A stretch of 31,839 bases of DNA from WHSW01 sp036794585 (GTDB lineage: Bacteria > Actinomycetota > Thermoleophilia > Solirubrobacterales > 70-9): assembly GCA_036794585.1 (NCBI GenBank), contig DAIRGH010000027.1, positions 1 through 31,839 of the forward strand, given 5' to 3'. Position numbers and translations under genes: made by a program. Positions 14,865 through 21,212 of this stretch are shown one piece after another. The notes under the pieces are model-generated. The model made no database searches and had not been told where the DNA came from. It was given only the letters and a program-made list of their open reading frames with translations. Positions within the stretch are counted from its first letter, which is position 1. Every line of letters starts with the position of its first letter.

Positions 14865-15178
14865 CTGCTGCTCCTCTCGTTGCTCTCTACCTCGGCCGCG
14901 AAGGCGGCAAGGGCCTGGTCCCAGAAACGGTCGAAGTGATCGCGCAGGCCCTCGATCGCATCGGGATCGGCCCGGTAGACCCGGCGCGTGCCCTCCGCTC
15001 GCTCGCTCACCAGCCCCGCCGCCTTCAGCACCTTGAGATGCTGCGAGACGGCCGGGCGGCTCACCGGAAGCTGGGTCGCCAGCTCGCCGACCGCCATCGG
15101 ACGGCGCGCCAGGCGCTCGAAGATCGTCCGCCGGGTCGCATCGCCGAGCGCGTCCATCGCCTGTGCGTAAGCCTTCAC
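14861..15178 (-). CDS. ArsR-family transcriptional regulator
   Basis: A 105-residue winged-helix repressor with a GTG start at 15178. 'LGDATRRTIFERLARRPMAV' (in part) is helix 1-2, 'LPVSRPAVSQHLKVLKAAGLV' contains the recognition helix (SRPAVSQHLKVL), and 'RRVYRADP' is the wing. There is no metal-binding CxC, so it probably responds to an organic ligand or to the partner SRPBCC protein rather than a metal. Its own promoter lies inside a perfect operator palindrome (15177-15202), so autorepression is likely. Confidence 0.92.
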   Translation of the reverse strand: MKAYAQAMDALGDATRRTIFERLARRPMAVGELATQLPVSRPAVSQHLKVLKAAGLVSERAEGTRRVYRADPDAIEGLRDHFDRFWDQALAAFAAEVESNERSSR

Positions 15179-15202
15179 TTACCGTAAGTATACACTTACG
15201 GT
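15177..15202. promoter_or_regulatory. palindromic operator and -10 box of the ArsR/SRPBCC operon
   Basis: ACCGTAAGT (15181-15189) and ACTTACGGT (15194-15202) are exact complements around ATAC. A third half-site ACTTAC (15177-15182) overlaps the start codon and pairs with GTAAGT (15184-15189). On the minus strand TATACT (15192-15187) lies inside the palindrome and ends 8 nt before the GTG at 15178. A repressor bound here would cover the -10 box. Confidence 0.75.
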
Positions 15203-15212
15203 GGTCGGAGCG

Positions 15213-16460
15213 CTAGGCGACCCGCAGATAGCCCTCGCGGACGAGCCGGCGGATCAGCACCATGCGGCTGGGCTCGTCGAGCGGGCCGGGCAGGTCGGTA
15301 GCGCGAAACGGCTCGCCGAGGGCGTGGATCGCCTGCACCGCCTCGCAGGCGGCCTGCGGGAACACGACCTCCTTGCCCTCGAATACGAGCGTCGCCACGC
15401 CGCCTTCGAGCTCGAGCTCGGCGATCACGGTTGGGCGCCGCTCGACGAGGTCGGCCGCGGTGAGCTCCGCGAGCGCGCCGACCTGATCGAGCTGGCCGTC
15501 GAGGATCGGGCGGCGACCGATGACGAACCGGCGGCGCATCCGCTGGGCCACCGGCTCGCGCCCGAGTCGCGCCGCGAGTCGCTCGAGCAGATGGGGCGGC
15601 AGCTCGCCGTCCTCGCCCAGCGAACGCCGGAACTCGACGTCCTCGGCGCAGTCGTCGAGCGCCGCGCGCAGCGCGTCCATCCTCGTTGCGGGGTGAAGTC
15701 CGATCGTGAGGTGAAGCGACTCGGCGTCGGAGGTGAACCCCTCGTGAGGCCAGCCGCGCGGCAGGTACAGGGTGTCGCCCGGCTCGAGAGTCAGGTCGGC
15801 GACCGGCGGACCCGGCTCGTCGCGCTCGGCCGACCACTTCTGGCTCTTCAGCGGCAGCTCGCGAACCGGTTCGTACCAGCGCCAGCGCTTGGTCCCGGCG
15901 ACCTGGAGCACGAACACGTCGTGGGTGTCGTGATGGACCTCGAACCCTCGCGCCGCCGCCGGCGTGTAGTAGGCGTTGGCCTGCGCGGGACAGCCGAGCG
16001 CCTGCTCCAGGGCGCGGCAGTAGAGCGCCGCCGGGTGCCAGTGCAGATGAAGCGCCTGAAGCACGATCGTGGCGCCGTCGGCGAACGCCTCGGCAACGCG
16101 ATCGACCTGCGCCATCGCGGTGAAGCTCCCCGGTCGCCACGGCAGGTCGACCGTGTAGTCGCGCAGGGGAAGCTGCTCGCCGTCCTTGACAAGCCGAAAC
16201 GCGGGCACCCGGATGCCGGTCTCGCAGACGAGCCGCTGGACCTCGTCGCGGGAGAGGATCGAGTCGAAGCGGCCCGGCTCGCCGCGCGCGACGAGCAGCG
16301 GCTTCTGGTCCCAGTGCTCGTCGAGGAAGGCGTCGAAAGCGACGGGGTCGAGCGTCAGCCCGACCCGGTCGGCGCGCTCAGGCGGCGCTGTCGTCTCCGG
16401 AATCGTCTCCGGAGTCGTCGCCCGTGTCGCTCGTGTCGCTGATGTCGCCGGAGTCGTCAC
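15213..16460 (-). CDS. JmjC/cupin_4-type 2-oxoglutarate oxygenase (ROXA-like)
   Basis: The core resembles YcfD/ROXA ribosomal protein hydroxylases: 'FLDEHWDQKPLLVARGE' at its start, iron ligands in 'VHHDTHDVFVLQVAGTKRW' (HxD) and the third ligand His in 'LPRGWPHEGFTS', with a winged-helix-like C-terminus ending 'VREGYLRVA'. These enzymes hydroxylate side chains of proteins using Fe(II), O2 and 2-oxoglutarate. The start is unclear. In-frame choices are ATG 16502, GTG 16460 (used here, 415 aa) and the rare CTG 16358 (381 aa, just before the conserved core). ATG and GTG both lie inside the coding region of the overlapping Asp-rich peptide. The residues before Glu-Arg-Ala-Asp-Arg are only the Thr/Pro-rich shadow of that repeat and are probably not conserved. 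Confidence 0.82.
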   Translation of the reverse strand: MTTPATSATRATRATTPETIPETTAPPERADRVGLTLDPVAFDAFLDEHWDQKPLLVARGEPGRFDSILSRDEVQRLVCETGIRVPAFRLVKDGEQLPLRDYTVDLPWRPGSFTAMAQVDRVAEAFADGATIVLQALHLHWHPAALYCRALEQALGCPAQANAYYTPAAARGFEVHHDTHDVFVLQVAGTKRWRWYEPVRELPLKSQKWSAERDEPGPPVADLTLEPGDTLYLPRGWPHEGFTSDAESLHLTIGLHPATRMDALRAALDDCAEDVEFRRSLGEDGELPPHLLERLAARLGREPVAQRMRRRFVIGRRPILDGQLDQVGALAELTAADLVERRPTVIAELELEGGVATLVFEGKEVVFPQAACEAVQAIHALGEPFRATDLPGPLDEPSRMVLIRRLVREGYLRVA

Positions 16461-16578
16461 CCGTGTCGTCTCCGCTGTCGTCGCCCGGATCGTCGGAGTC
16501 ATCGGTGGGCGCCGATGGCACAGACTCGCGATGGGTCTCGATCTCCTCGTCGCTCAGCGTTGCCTCGTCGTCGCCCAT
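16378..16578 (-). CDS. small Asp-rich tandem-repeat protein (possible peptide substrate of the adjacent oxygenase)
   Basis: A 66-residue frame with an ATG at 16578 and AGGAGG (16588-16583) 4 nt before it, the clearest ribosome site in this region. Residues 1-24 (containing 'LSDEEIETHRE') look like an ordinary helical leader. Residues 25-66 are a repeat of Gly-Asp-Asp-Ser/Thr units (19 Asp in 42 residues), ending DDSAA. The repeat is encoded by irregular 12-nt units. It has no cysteine and no membrane segment. It overlaps the upstream part of the cupin frame, which begins immediately downstream. I do not recognise a family. Leader plus repetitive core beside a modifying oxygenase resembles a RiPP precursor arrangement; a linker or cation-binding tail is the alternative. 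Confidence 0.6.
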   Translation of the reverse strand: MGDDEATLSDEEIETHRESVPSAPTDDSDDPGDDSGDDTGDDSGDISDTSDTGDDSGDDSGDDSAA

Positions 16579-16637
16579 CCGTCCTCCTCGTTTGCAGGGA
16601 GGCCGATCTTATGCCCTGCCGACGCCGGCGGCGAGGA

Positions 16638-17243
16638 CTAGTAGGGCGGGAGCTCGGCGTACCAGTCGCCGAGCGCACGAAACGCCGACCAGAACTCGCG
16701 CTTGGAGCCCTCGGAGTCGAGCGAGTCGTCGATGTCAGGAACGTAGAGTGCGTCGATGGTCGGGGTCAGCTGCTGGATCTCGCCCTCGTCGGGCTCGAGC
16801 TCTCGCGCCATCGGCACGCCGACCTCGTTCAGGGTCTCGAGCGCACGCTCTCCCATCACCACGATGCAGCGAGGCTGGACGATCGCGATCTCCTCGACCA
16901 GCCGCTCGATGCACTCGCTGGCCGCCAGATCCGGATCGGAGACCGGGCACTTGACGCAGAGCGTGCCGTAGACGGCCAGCGGGTCGATCCCGAGCCGCTT
17001 GAAGCTCTTCATCAGCGCGTTGCCGGAACGGCCGTAGAACGCCACGCCCTCCTCGATCTCCGCCGCGGTCGGCGCGAACTTGAGCAGCATCACGTCGGCC
17101 TGGGGATGGCCGGAGCCCAGCACCGGCATCAGGTTGCCGCGCGGGCAGTGCGAGCACTCCTGGAGGCGATGCGTGAGCTGGTTGAGCTCGCGAATCGCCC
17201 GCTCGAGGTATTTCTCCTGGATCTCGTCGTCTGTGGTCGGCAC
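16638..17243 (-). CDS. uracil-DNA-glycosylase-superfamily protein, degenerate active site
   Basis: A 201-residue protein when started at the GTG at 17243, which has GGGAGG 6-7 nt upstream; the longer in-frame start at 17327 lies at the end of the preceding gene. Landmarks of iron-sulfur (family 4-type) glycosylases are the Cys pair 'CSHCPRG', then 'LCVKCPVSD' and a fourth Cys in 'ASEC', suggesting a 4Fe-4S cluster, plus 'IVVMGERALE' for a core strand. However, the catalytic motif GExPGxxED reads 'KFAPTAAEIEEG', and the usual HPAxLLR motif is not found (the region reads 'VPDIDDSLD'). Glycosylase activity is therefore doubtful, and it may bind nucleic acid or a nucleotide. It is the last gene of the block that begins at 22855. 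Confidence 0.75.
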   Translation of the reverse strand: MPTTDDEIQEKYLERAIRELNQLTHRLQECSHCPRGNLMPVLGSGHPQADVMLLKFAPTAAEIEEGVAFYGRSGNALMKSFKRLGIDPLAVYGTLCVKCPVSDPDLAASECIERLVEEIAIVQPRCIVVMGERALETLNEVGVPMARELEPDEGEIQQLTPTIDALYVPDIDDSLDSEGSKREFWSAFRALGDWYAELPPY

Positions 17244-17250
17244 GCTGAGC

Positions 17251-17274
17251 CCTCCCGGCTCGTTTTGCGAGCCG
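17251..17274 (-). promoter_or_regulatory. hairpin next to the ribosome site of the UDG-like gene
   Basis: CGGCTCG (17256-17262) and CGAGCCG (17268-17274) form a 7-bp stem with a 5-nt loop. On the mRNA it ends against the GGGAGG Shine-Dalgarno (17256-17251), one base of which is in the stem. It lies between the GT/PHP stop and the UDG-like start. It could be a weak attenuator or translational control element; there is no T-run. Confidence 0.4.
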
Positions 17275-17326
17275 TGGGATCTCTTTGACGGCGCCCGGCG
17301 CCCTCCTCCCGGCGCGGCCGCGTGCA

Positions 17327-19276
17327 TCAGCGCTTGCCCGCCTTCGCGCGCGCCGCGGGACCCCCGCTGCGCCGCCGGCCGCCGCGACCGCCGCCGGTCT
17401 GCAGCAGCTTCAGCGCTTGGACGTAGATCAGGTTTCTCTGCTTGCGGATGATGTCGGCGCTGCGCATCGCCTCGAGGAACTCCTCGGGGCCATCGAAGTC
17501 GTGGACCCGGATCATCACGCTGCCCAGGCCCTGGGCGACGTGGCTGTCGGAGCCCGCCCCCGGGACGATCCGGTACTTGCCGGCGAAGCGCTCGGCCTCC
17601 TCGTTGAACGCTGTCAGCGCGGCCCGGGGGTTGAAGACCTCGAGGATGTCGATCTCCTCCACGATCTCGAGCAGGTTCTCGTAGTCGGGGACCGAGTGCA
17701 GCCGGTCGAACGGGTGTGGCACGTAGACGAGCCCGCCCTGGCGGCGAATCTCGGCGATCGTCTCGGCCATCGTCATCCCGCGCTCGATGCGCTCGGAGAC
17801 GAAGAGCCCGATCACCTCGCCCTGCTCGGCCGTCTTCACCTCCTCGGCGACGATCACCTTGACCCCGAAGTCGTCGGCGATGTCGCGCGCCGCAAGCGCC
17901 CCGGAGATCTCATTGTGGTCGGTGATCGCGATCGCTCCCAGCCCCCGTTCGCGCGCCGTCGCCAGCAGCGTCTCGACCGGCGTCGCGCAGTCGGGCGAGT
18001 GGTCGGTGTGCATGTGCAGATCGACGTGGATCTCGCGCCGGCGGGCGATCCGCCTTCGCAGCTCCGGGTTGCCGTCCGGGTCATGGCGCCTGGCGGCGAT
18101 CCTGGCGTAGATCTCCTCGACCTGGTCGGCAACGGCGGACCAATCGCGGATCTGTCCGCGCGCCTTGCGCAGCAGCTCGCGCCGCAGCGACGGGGTCTCC
18201 AGCAGCCGCTCGAGCTGGCCCGCGAGCGTGATCGCGTCGCCGGGAGGAAAGAGCAGGCCGCGCTCGCCGTCAGCGAGCAGCTCCTGATACAGCCGGATGT
18301 GGGAGGCGACCGGCACGGTGCCGCACGCGAGCGCCGTGCGCAGCAAGCCGGGCGCGACCCGCGGACCGCCCGAGGCGACGCAGACGACGTCGGCGGCGGC
18401 GATCAGCGAGTCGGGAGAGGCGTCGCGCTCGCGGACGATCGAGACCCGCTCGCGCAGTCGCTGCGAGAGGCGCAGGTCGGTCGCCCGGTCGACCCAGATC
18501 GCCACCTCCCAGTCGCGCTCGAAGGACAGGCGGCGGATCGCGCGCAGGAACAGGCGCAGCGCGCCCCGCTCCTCCTGCTCGCAGAACGCGATTCGGAAGG
18601 GGCGCTCGCGAGCGCCGCTCTCGGCGCCGGGCCACCACGCCGGCGGCTCGGCGTCTGCCCCCGGCTCGACGAGCTCGTAGGTACCGGGAAAGAAGCGCTC
18701 GATCAGCTCCGCCGTGGTCGTACAGCTCACGGTGCGCGCGTCGAGGCGGCCGAGAAAGACCTCGACCAGTGGCCGCGCGACCTGGGTCGAGAGCACCCTC
18801 TCGCTGGGCTCGTGGAAGCTGCCGACGTTGAGCGAGCGCGAATGGCGAAGCGCCGCCGAGGAGAGGCTGGGGGCGAACGGGTCGTGGACGTGGACGATGT
18901 CGAGCTCGACCCCGCCGAGCAGCCGCTCGAGCGCCCGGCTGACGTCGACCGGAAGCGGCGCGGCGCGGGGACGCGGCCCGCGGGGCATCGGGATCCCGCT
19001 GCCCAGCGCGAGCACCGGCGGCCCCCCGTCGGCGCCGGCCCGAGCCCCCTGCCACCTGCCGTCGAACACGACTCCGTTGCCCTCGGCCGCGGCACTGATC
19101 GCGCGGCGCGACTCGCGCACGCTCGCCCGCACCCCGGAGGGCGCGGCGATGACGACGCGATGGCCGCGCTCGGCGAGCTCGCTCGAGACGCAGCCGACGA
19201 ACTCGTTGATCTCGTGCGGGGGTCCCCAAGGCTGGGGAGTCACCTGGGCGATCGAGAGCAGCTCGCGGCGGGACAC
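17327..19276 (-). CDS. GT4-like glycosyltransferase fused to a PHP metallophosphoesterase domain
   Basis: A 649-residue protein from the GTG at 19276 (6 nt after TATCCT). Residues ~1-385 have the two-Rossmann GT-B layout: 'GPPHEINEFVGCVSSELAERGH' (in part) at the N-terminus, 'IVHVHDPFAPSLSSAA', and a C-terminal part 'ALACGTVPVASHIRLYQELL'. The nucleotide-sugar motif EX7E is not kept ('RVAPGLLRTALACG'). Residues ~415-620 are a PHP domain with the metal motifs 'DLHMHTDHSPD' (His421, His423), 'ITDHNEISG', 'AEEVKT', 'PHPFDR' and 'GAGSDSH', probably a phosphatase or phosphodiesterase. The last ~30 residues are Gly/Arg-rich. The fusion suggests sugar transfer and dephosphorylation on one lipid or sugar substrate. 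It follows Ino1 (31 nt) in the same direction. Confidence 0.85.
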   Translation of the reverse strand: MSRRELLSIAQVTPQPWGPPHEINEFVGCVSSELAERGHRVVIAAPSGVRASVRESRRAISAAAEGNGVVFDGRWQGARAGADGGPPVLALGSGIPMPRGPRPRAAPLPVDVSRALERLLGGVELDIVHVHDPFAPSLSSAALRHSRSLNVGSFHEPSERVLSTQVARPLVEVFLGRLDARTVSCTTTAELIERFFPGTYELVEPGADAEPPAWWPGAESGARERPFRIAFCEQEERGALRLFLRAIRRLSFERDWEVAIWVDRATDLRLSQRLRERVSIVRERDASPDSLIAAADVVCVASGGPRVAPGLLRTALACGTVPVASHIRLYQELLADGERGLLFPPGDAITLAGQLERLLETPSLRRELLRKARGQIRDWSAVADQVEEIYARIAARRHDPDGNPELRRRIARRREIHVDLHMHTDHSPDCATPVETLLATARERGLGAIAITDHNEISGALAARDIADDFGVKVIVAEEVKTAEQGEVIGLFVSERIERGMTMAETIAEIRRQGGLVYVPHPFDRLHSVPDYENLLEIVEEIDILEVFNPRAALTAFNEEAERFAGKYRIVPGAGSDSHVAQGLGSVMIRVHDFDGPEEFLEAMRSADIIRKQRNLIYVQALKLLQTGGGRGGRRRSGGPAARAKAGKR

Positions 19277-19282
19277 GAGCTC

Positions 19283-19288
19283 AGGATA
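19283..19288 (-). promoter_or_regulatory. candidate -10 box TATCCT of the GT/PHP gene
   Basis: On the minus strand TATCCT is followed by 6 nt and the GTG at 19276. There is no Shine-Dalgarno sequence. It lies in the 31-nt gap after the Ino1 gene, so the GT/PHP gene may have its own leaderless transcript. Confidence 0.45.
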
Positions 19289-19307
19289 CGAGTGGCGTCA
19301 GGGAGAC

Positions 19308-20495
19308 CTAGGCCTGAGCCGTCTCGGAGGCGAGGTCTTTGGCGCGCTCGCCCGGCTGCTTGCGGGCGTGCTCGGCGATGAACTCCTCGGTGAGCTGCCG
19401 CGCCTCGTCGTCGGGACGCTGTTTGTGCGGCGACTTCATCAGGTAGCTCGACGGGCCGTCGAGCTGCCCCGCGATGCCGTTGTTGAGCGCCAGCTTGATG
19501 AGCCGGACGGCGTCGATCACGATCCCGGCCGAGTTCGGCGAGTCCCATACCTCGAGCTTGAGCTCCAGGTTCAGCGGCACGTCCCCGAACGACTGGCCCT
19601 CGATCCGGATGTGGGCCCACTTGCGGTCGGTCAGCCAGGGCACGTAGTCGGACGGGCCGACATGCACGTCGTCCTCGGGCAGCTCATGGCCCATGACCGA
19701 CGTGACGGCGTTCGTCTTCGACTCCTTCTTGGAGTCCAGCCGCTCGCGCTCGAGCATGTTGAAGAAGTCCATGTTGCCGCCGACGTTGAGCTGGCTGGTG
19801 CGCGCCATGCGCACCCCGCGGTCGTGAAACAGCCGCGCGAGCTGGCGGTGGACGATCGTGGCGCCGACCTGCGATTTGATGTCGTCGCCGATGATCGGCA
19901 GCCCCGCCTCGGCGAAGCGCTTGTTCCAGTAGTCCTCGCGGGCGATGAACACCGGCAGGCAGTTGACGAAGCCGACGCCCGCCTTGAGCGCCTGCTCGAC
20001 GTACCACTTGGTCGCCTGCTCGGAGCCCACCGGCAGGTAGCAGACGAGCACGTCGGCCTTGGTCTCCTCGAGGATGCCGACGATGTCCGCCGTCTCGCCG
20101 GGAGCCTTGGTGATCTTCTGCTTCAGGTACTTGCCGAGACCGTCGTGGGTCATCCCGCGATGGACCTTGACGCCGAGGTTCGGGACGTCGGCGAACTTGA
20201 TCGTGTCGTTCTGACCTGACCAGATCGCCTCGGAGAGATCCTTTCCGACCTTCTCGGCGTCGACGTCGAAAGCGGCAACGAACTCGATGTCGCGGACGTG
20301 GTATCCGCCGAGGTCGACGTGCATGAGGCCCGGCACCGACTCGGCCGGGTCGGCGTCCTTGTAGTACTCGACGCCCTGGACGAAGGCGTTGGCGCAGTTG
20401 CCGACGCCGACGATCGCGACGCGGACCTTGCCGTCGTCGACGCGGTGGCCGTTGGCGCTGGCCCCGTTCGACGGGTGGCCGCTGTCTTCACTCAT
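19308..20495 (-). CDS. ino1: myo-inositol-3-phosphate synthase
   Basis: A 395-residue enzyme that converts glucose 6-phosphate to 1L-myo-inositol 1-phosphate (inositol-3-phosphate) with bound NAD. 'VRVAIVGVGNCANAFVQG' (in part) is the NAD motif, followed by 'DVLVCYLPVGSEQATKWY', 'FVNCLPVFIARE', 'GDDIKSQVGATI' and 'SQLNVGGNMDFFNML', all characteristic of the actinobacterial/archaeal type. It is the source of inositol for phosphatidylinositol, glycolipids and mycothiol. The ATG at 20495 has AGAGAGGAT 9-10 nt upstream. The preceding 61 nt hold a hairpin and a TAATAG hexamer. The tail 'KQPGERAKDLASETAQA' is not conserved. Confidence 0.95.
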   Translation of the reverse strand: MSEDSGHPSNGASANGHRVDDGKVRVAIVGVGNCANAFVQGVEYYKDADPAESVPGLMHVDLGGYHVRDIEFVAAFDVDAEKVGKDLSEAIWSGQNDTIKFADVPNLGVKVHRGMTHDGLGKYLKQKITKAPGETADIVGILEETKADVLVCYLPVGSEQATKWYVEQALKAGVGFVNCLPVFIAREDYWNKRFAEAGLPIIGDDIKSQVGATIVHRQLARLFHDRGVRMARTSQLNVGGNMDFFNMLERERLDSKKESKTNAVTSVMGHELPEDDVHVGPSDYVPWLTDRKWAHIRIEGQSFGDVPLNLELKLEVWDSPNSAGIVIDAVRLIKLALNNGIAGQLDGPSSYLMKSPHKQRPDDEARQLTEEFIAEHARKQPGERAKDLASETAQA

Positions 20496-20518
20496 GCGTT
20501 GGAAATCCTCTCTCGGGG

Positions 20519-20542
20519 GCGGGTGGTTGGGCTATTACCCGC
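20519..20542 (-). promoter_or_regulatory. hairpin in the leader of ino1
   Basis: GCGGGT (20519-20524) and ACCCGC (20537-20542) pair with a 12-nt loop that contains TAATAG on the minus strand, a possible -10 box. The stem lies between the CDP-alcohol transferase stop (20557) and the ino1 ribosome site. Whether it acts as terminator, operator or by chance is not clear. Confidence 0.3.
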
Positions 20543-20556
20543 TTGTTGCGTACGCG

Positions 20557-21183
20557 TTACACCTCGGCGGCTTCGATCGCCTTGAGCTCACGCCGCACGT
20601 GCCAGACGCGCTGAAAGACCGTGAACGCGGTCAGCACGGCGAGCGCGTAGATCGCCGGGGCCAGCAGCTCGAAATCGCCGATTCCAGCCCCTTTTGCGAA
20701 CACGAGGCCGATTGAAAGTACCACTACTCGGACGGGTCGAGTCGCAATCCCGACCTTGCACTCCACGCCCAGCGCCTCGGCGCGCGCACGGGTGTAGGAG
20801 ACCATCAGCGAGCCGAGCACGGTGAGCACGCACGCGGCGACCACGGCCTCGTCGGCCTGTTCGGCGAAGTACCACGCGACCGCGGTCAGCACGACCCCCT
20901 CCTCGATTCGGTCGAGGGTCGAGTCGAGGAAGGCGCCGAACATGGTGCCCTTGCCCGACATCCGCGAGTACTTGCCGTCGAGCGTGTCCATGATCGAGCC
21001 GACGATGAACGCGAGTCCGCCGAGGAAGAAGAGCTCCTGGACGACGAGCACCGCCGCGGCGAGGTTGAGGATCAGCCCCGTGATCGAGATCGCGTTCGGG
21101 GTCAGCCGCGACTCGATCAGCCGATCGCGCGCGTAGCCGCGCCACTCGGCGGCCGTTCGCGGTTGTAGGCGCTCGCCTTCGAT
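20557..21183 (-). CDS. CDP-alcohol phosphatidyltransferase, probable phosphatidylinositol-phosphate synthase
   Basis: The catalytic motif is D-x2-DG-x2-SR-x8-G-x3-D-x3-D ('DTLDGKYSRMSGKGTMFGAF' then LDSTLD), the CDP-alcohol transferase signature with Ser for Ala. Membrane segments follow, and 'CKVGIATRPVRVVVL' matches the R-P-x-R stretch of the family. Placed next to ino1, it probably joins inositol phosphate to CDP-diacylglycerol. Start: the first ATG/GTG-type codon (GTG 21051, 164 aa) would remove the first membrane segment 'LTPNAISITGLILNLAAAV' and the amphipathic helix before it, both needed in the family. In the same frame the sequence is open back to a TAG at about 21195, with no ATG, GTG or TTG. 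Coordinates here use ATC at 21183 as the latest plausible start (208 aa). A non-AUG start or a base error is implied. Confidence 0.8.
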   Translation of the reverse strand: MEGERLQPRTAAEWRGYARDRLIESRLTPNAISITGLILNLAAAVLVVQELFFLGGLAFIVGSIMDTLDGKYSRMSGKGTMFGAFLDSTLDRIEEGVVLTAVAWYFAEQADEAVVAACVLTVLGSLMVSYTRARAEALGVECKVGIATRPVRVVVLSIGLVFAKGAGIGDFELLAPAIYALAVLTAFTVFQRVWHVRRELKAIEAAEV

Positions 21184-21212
21184 GCGCGGACGCTAGAGGA
21201 TCGGTGGCGCGC

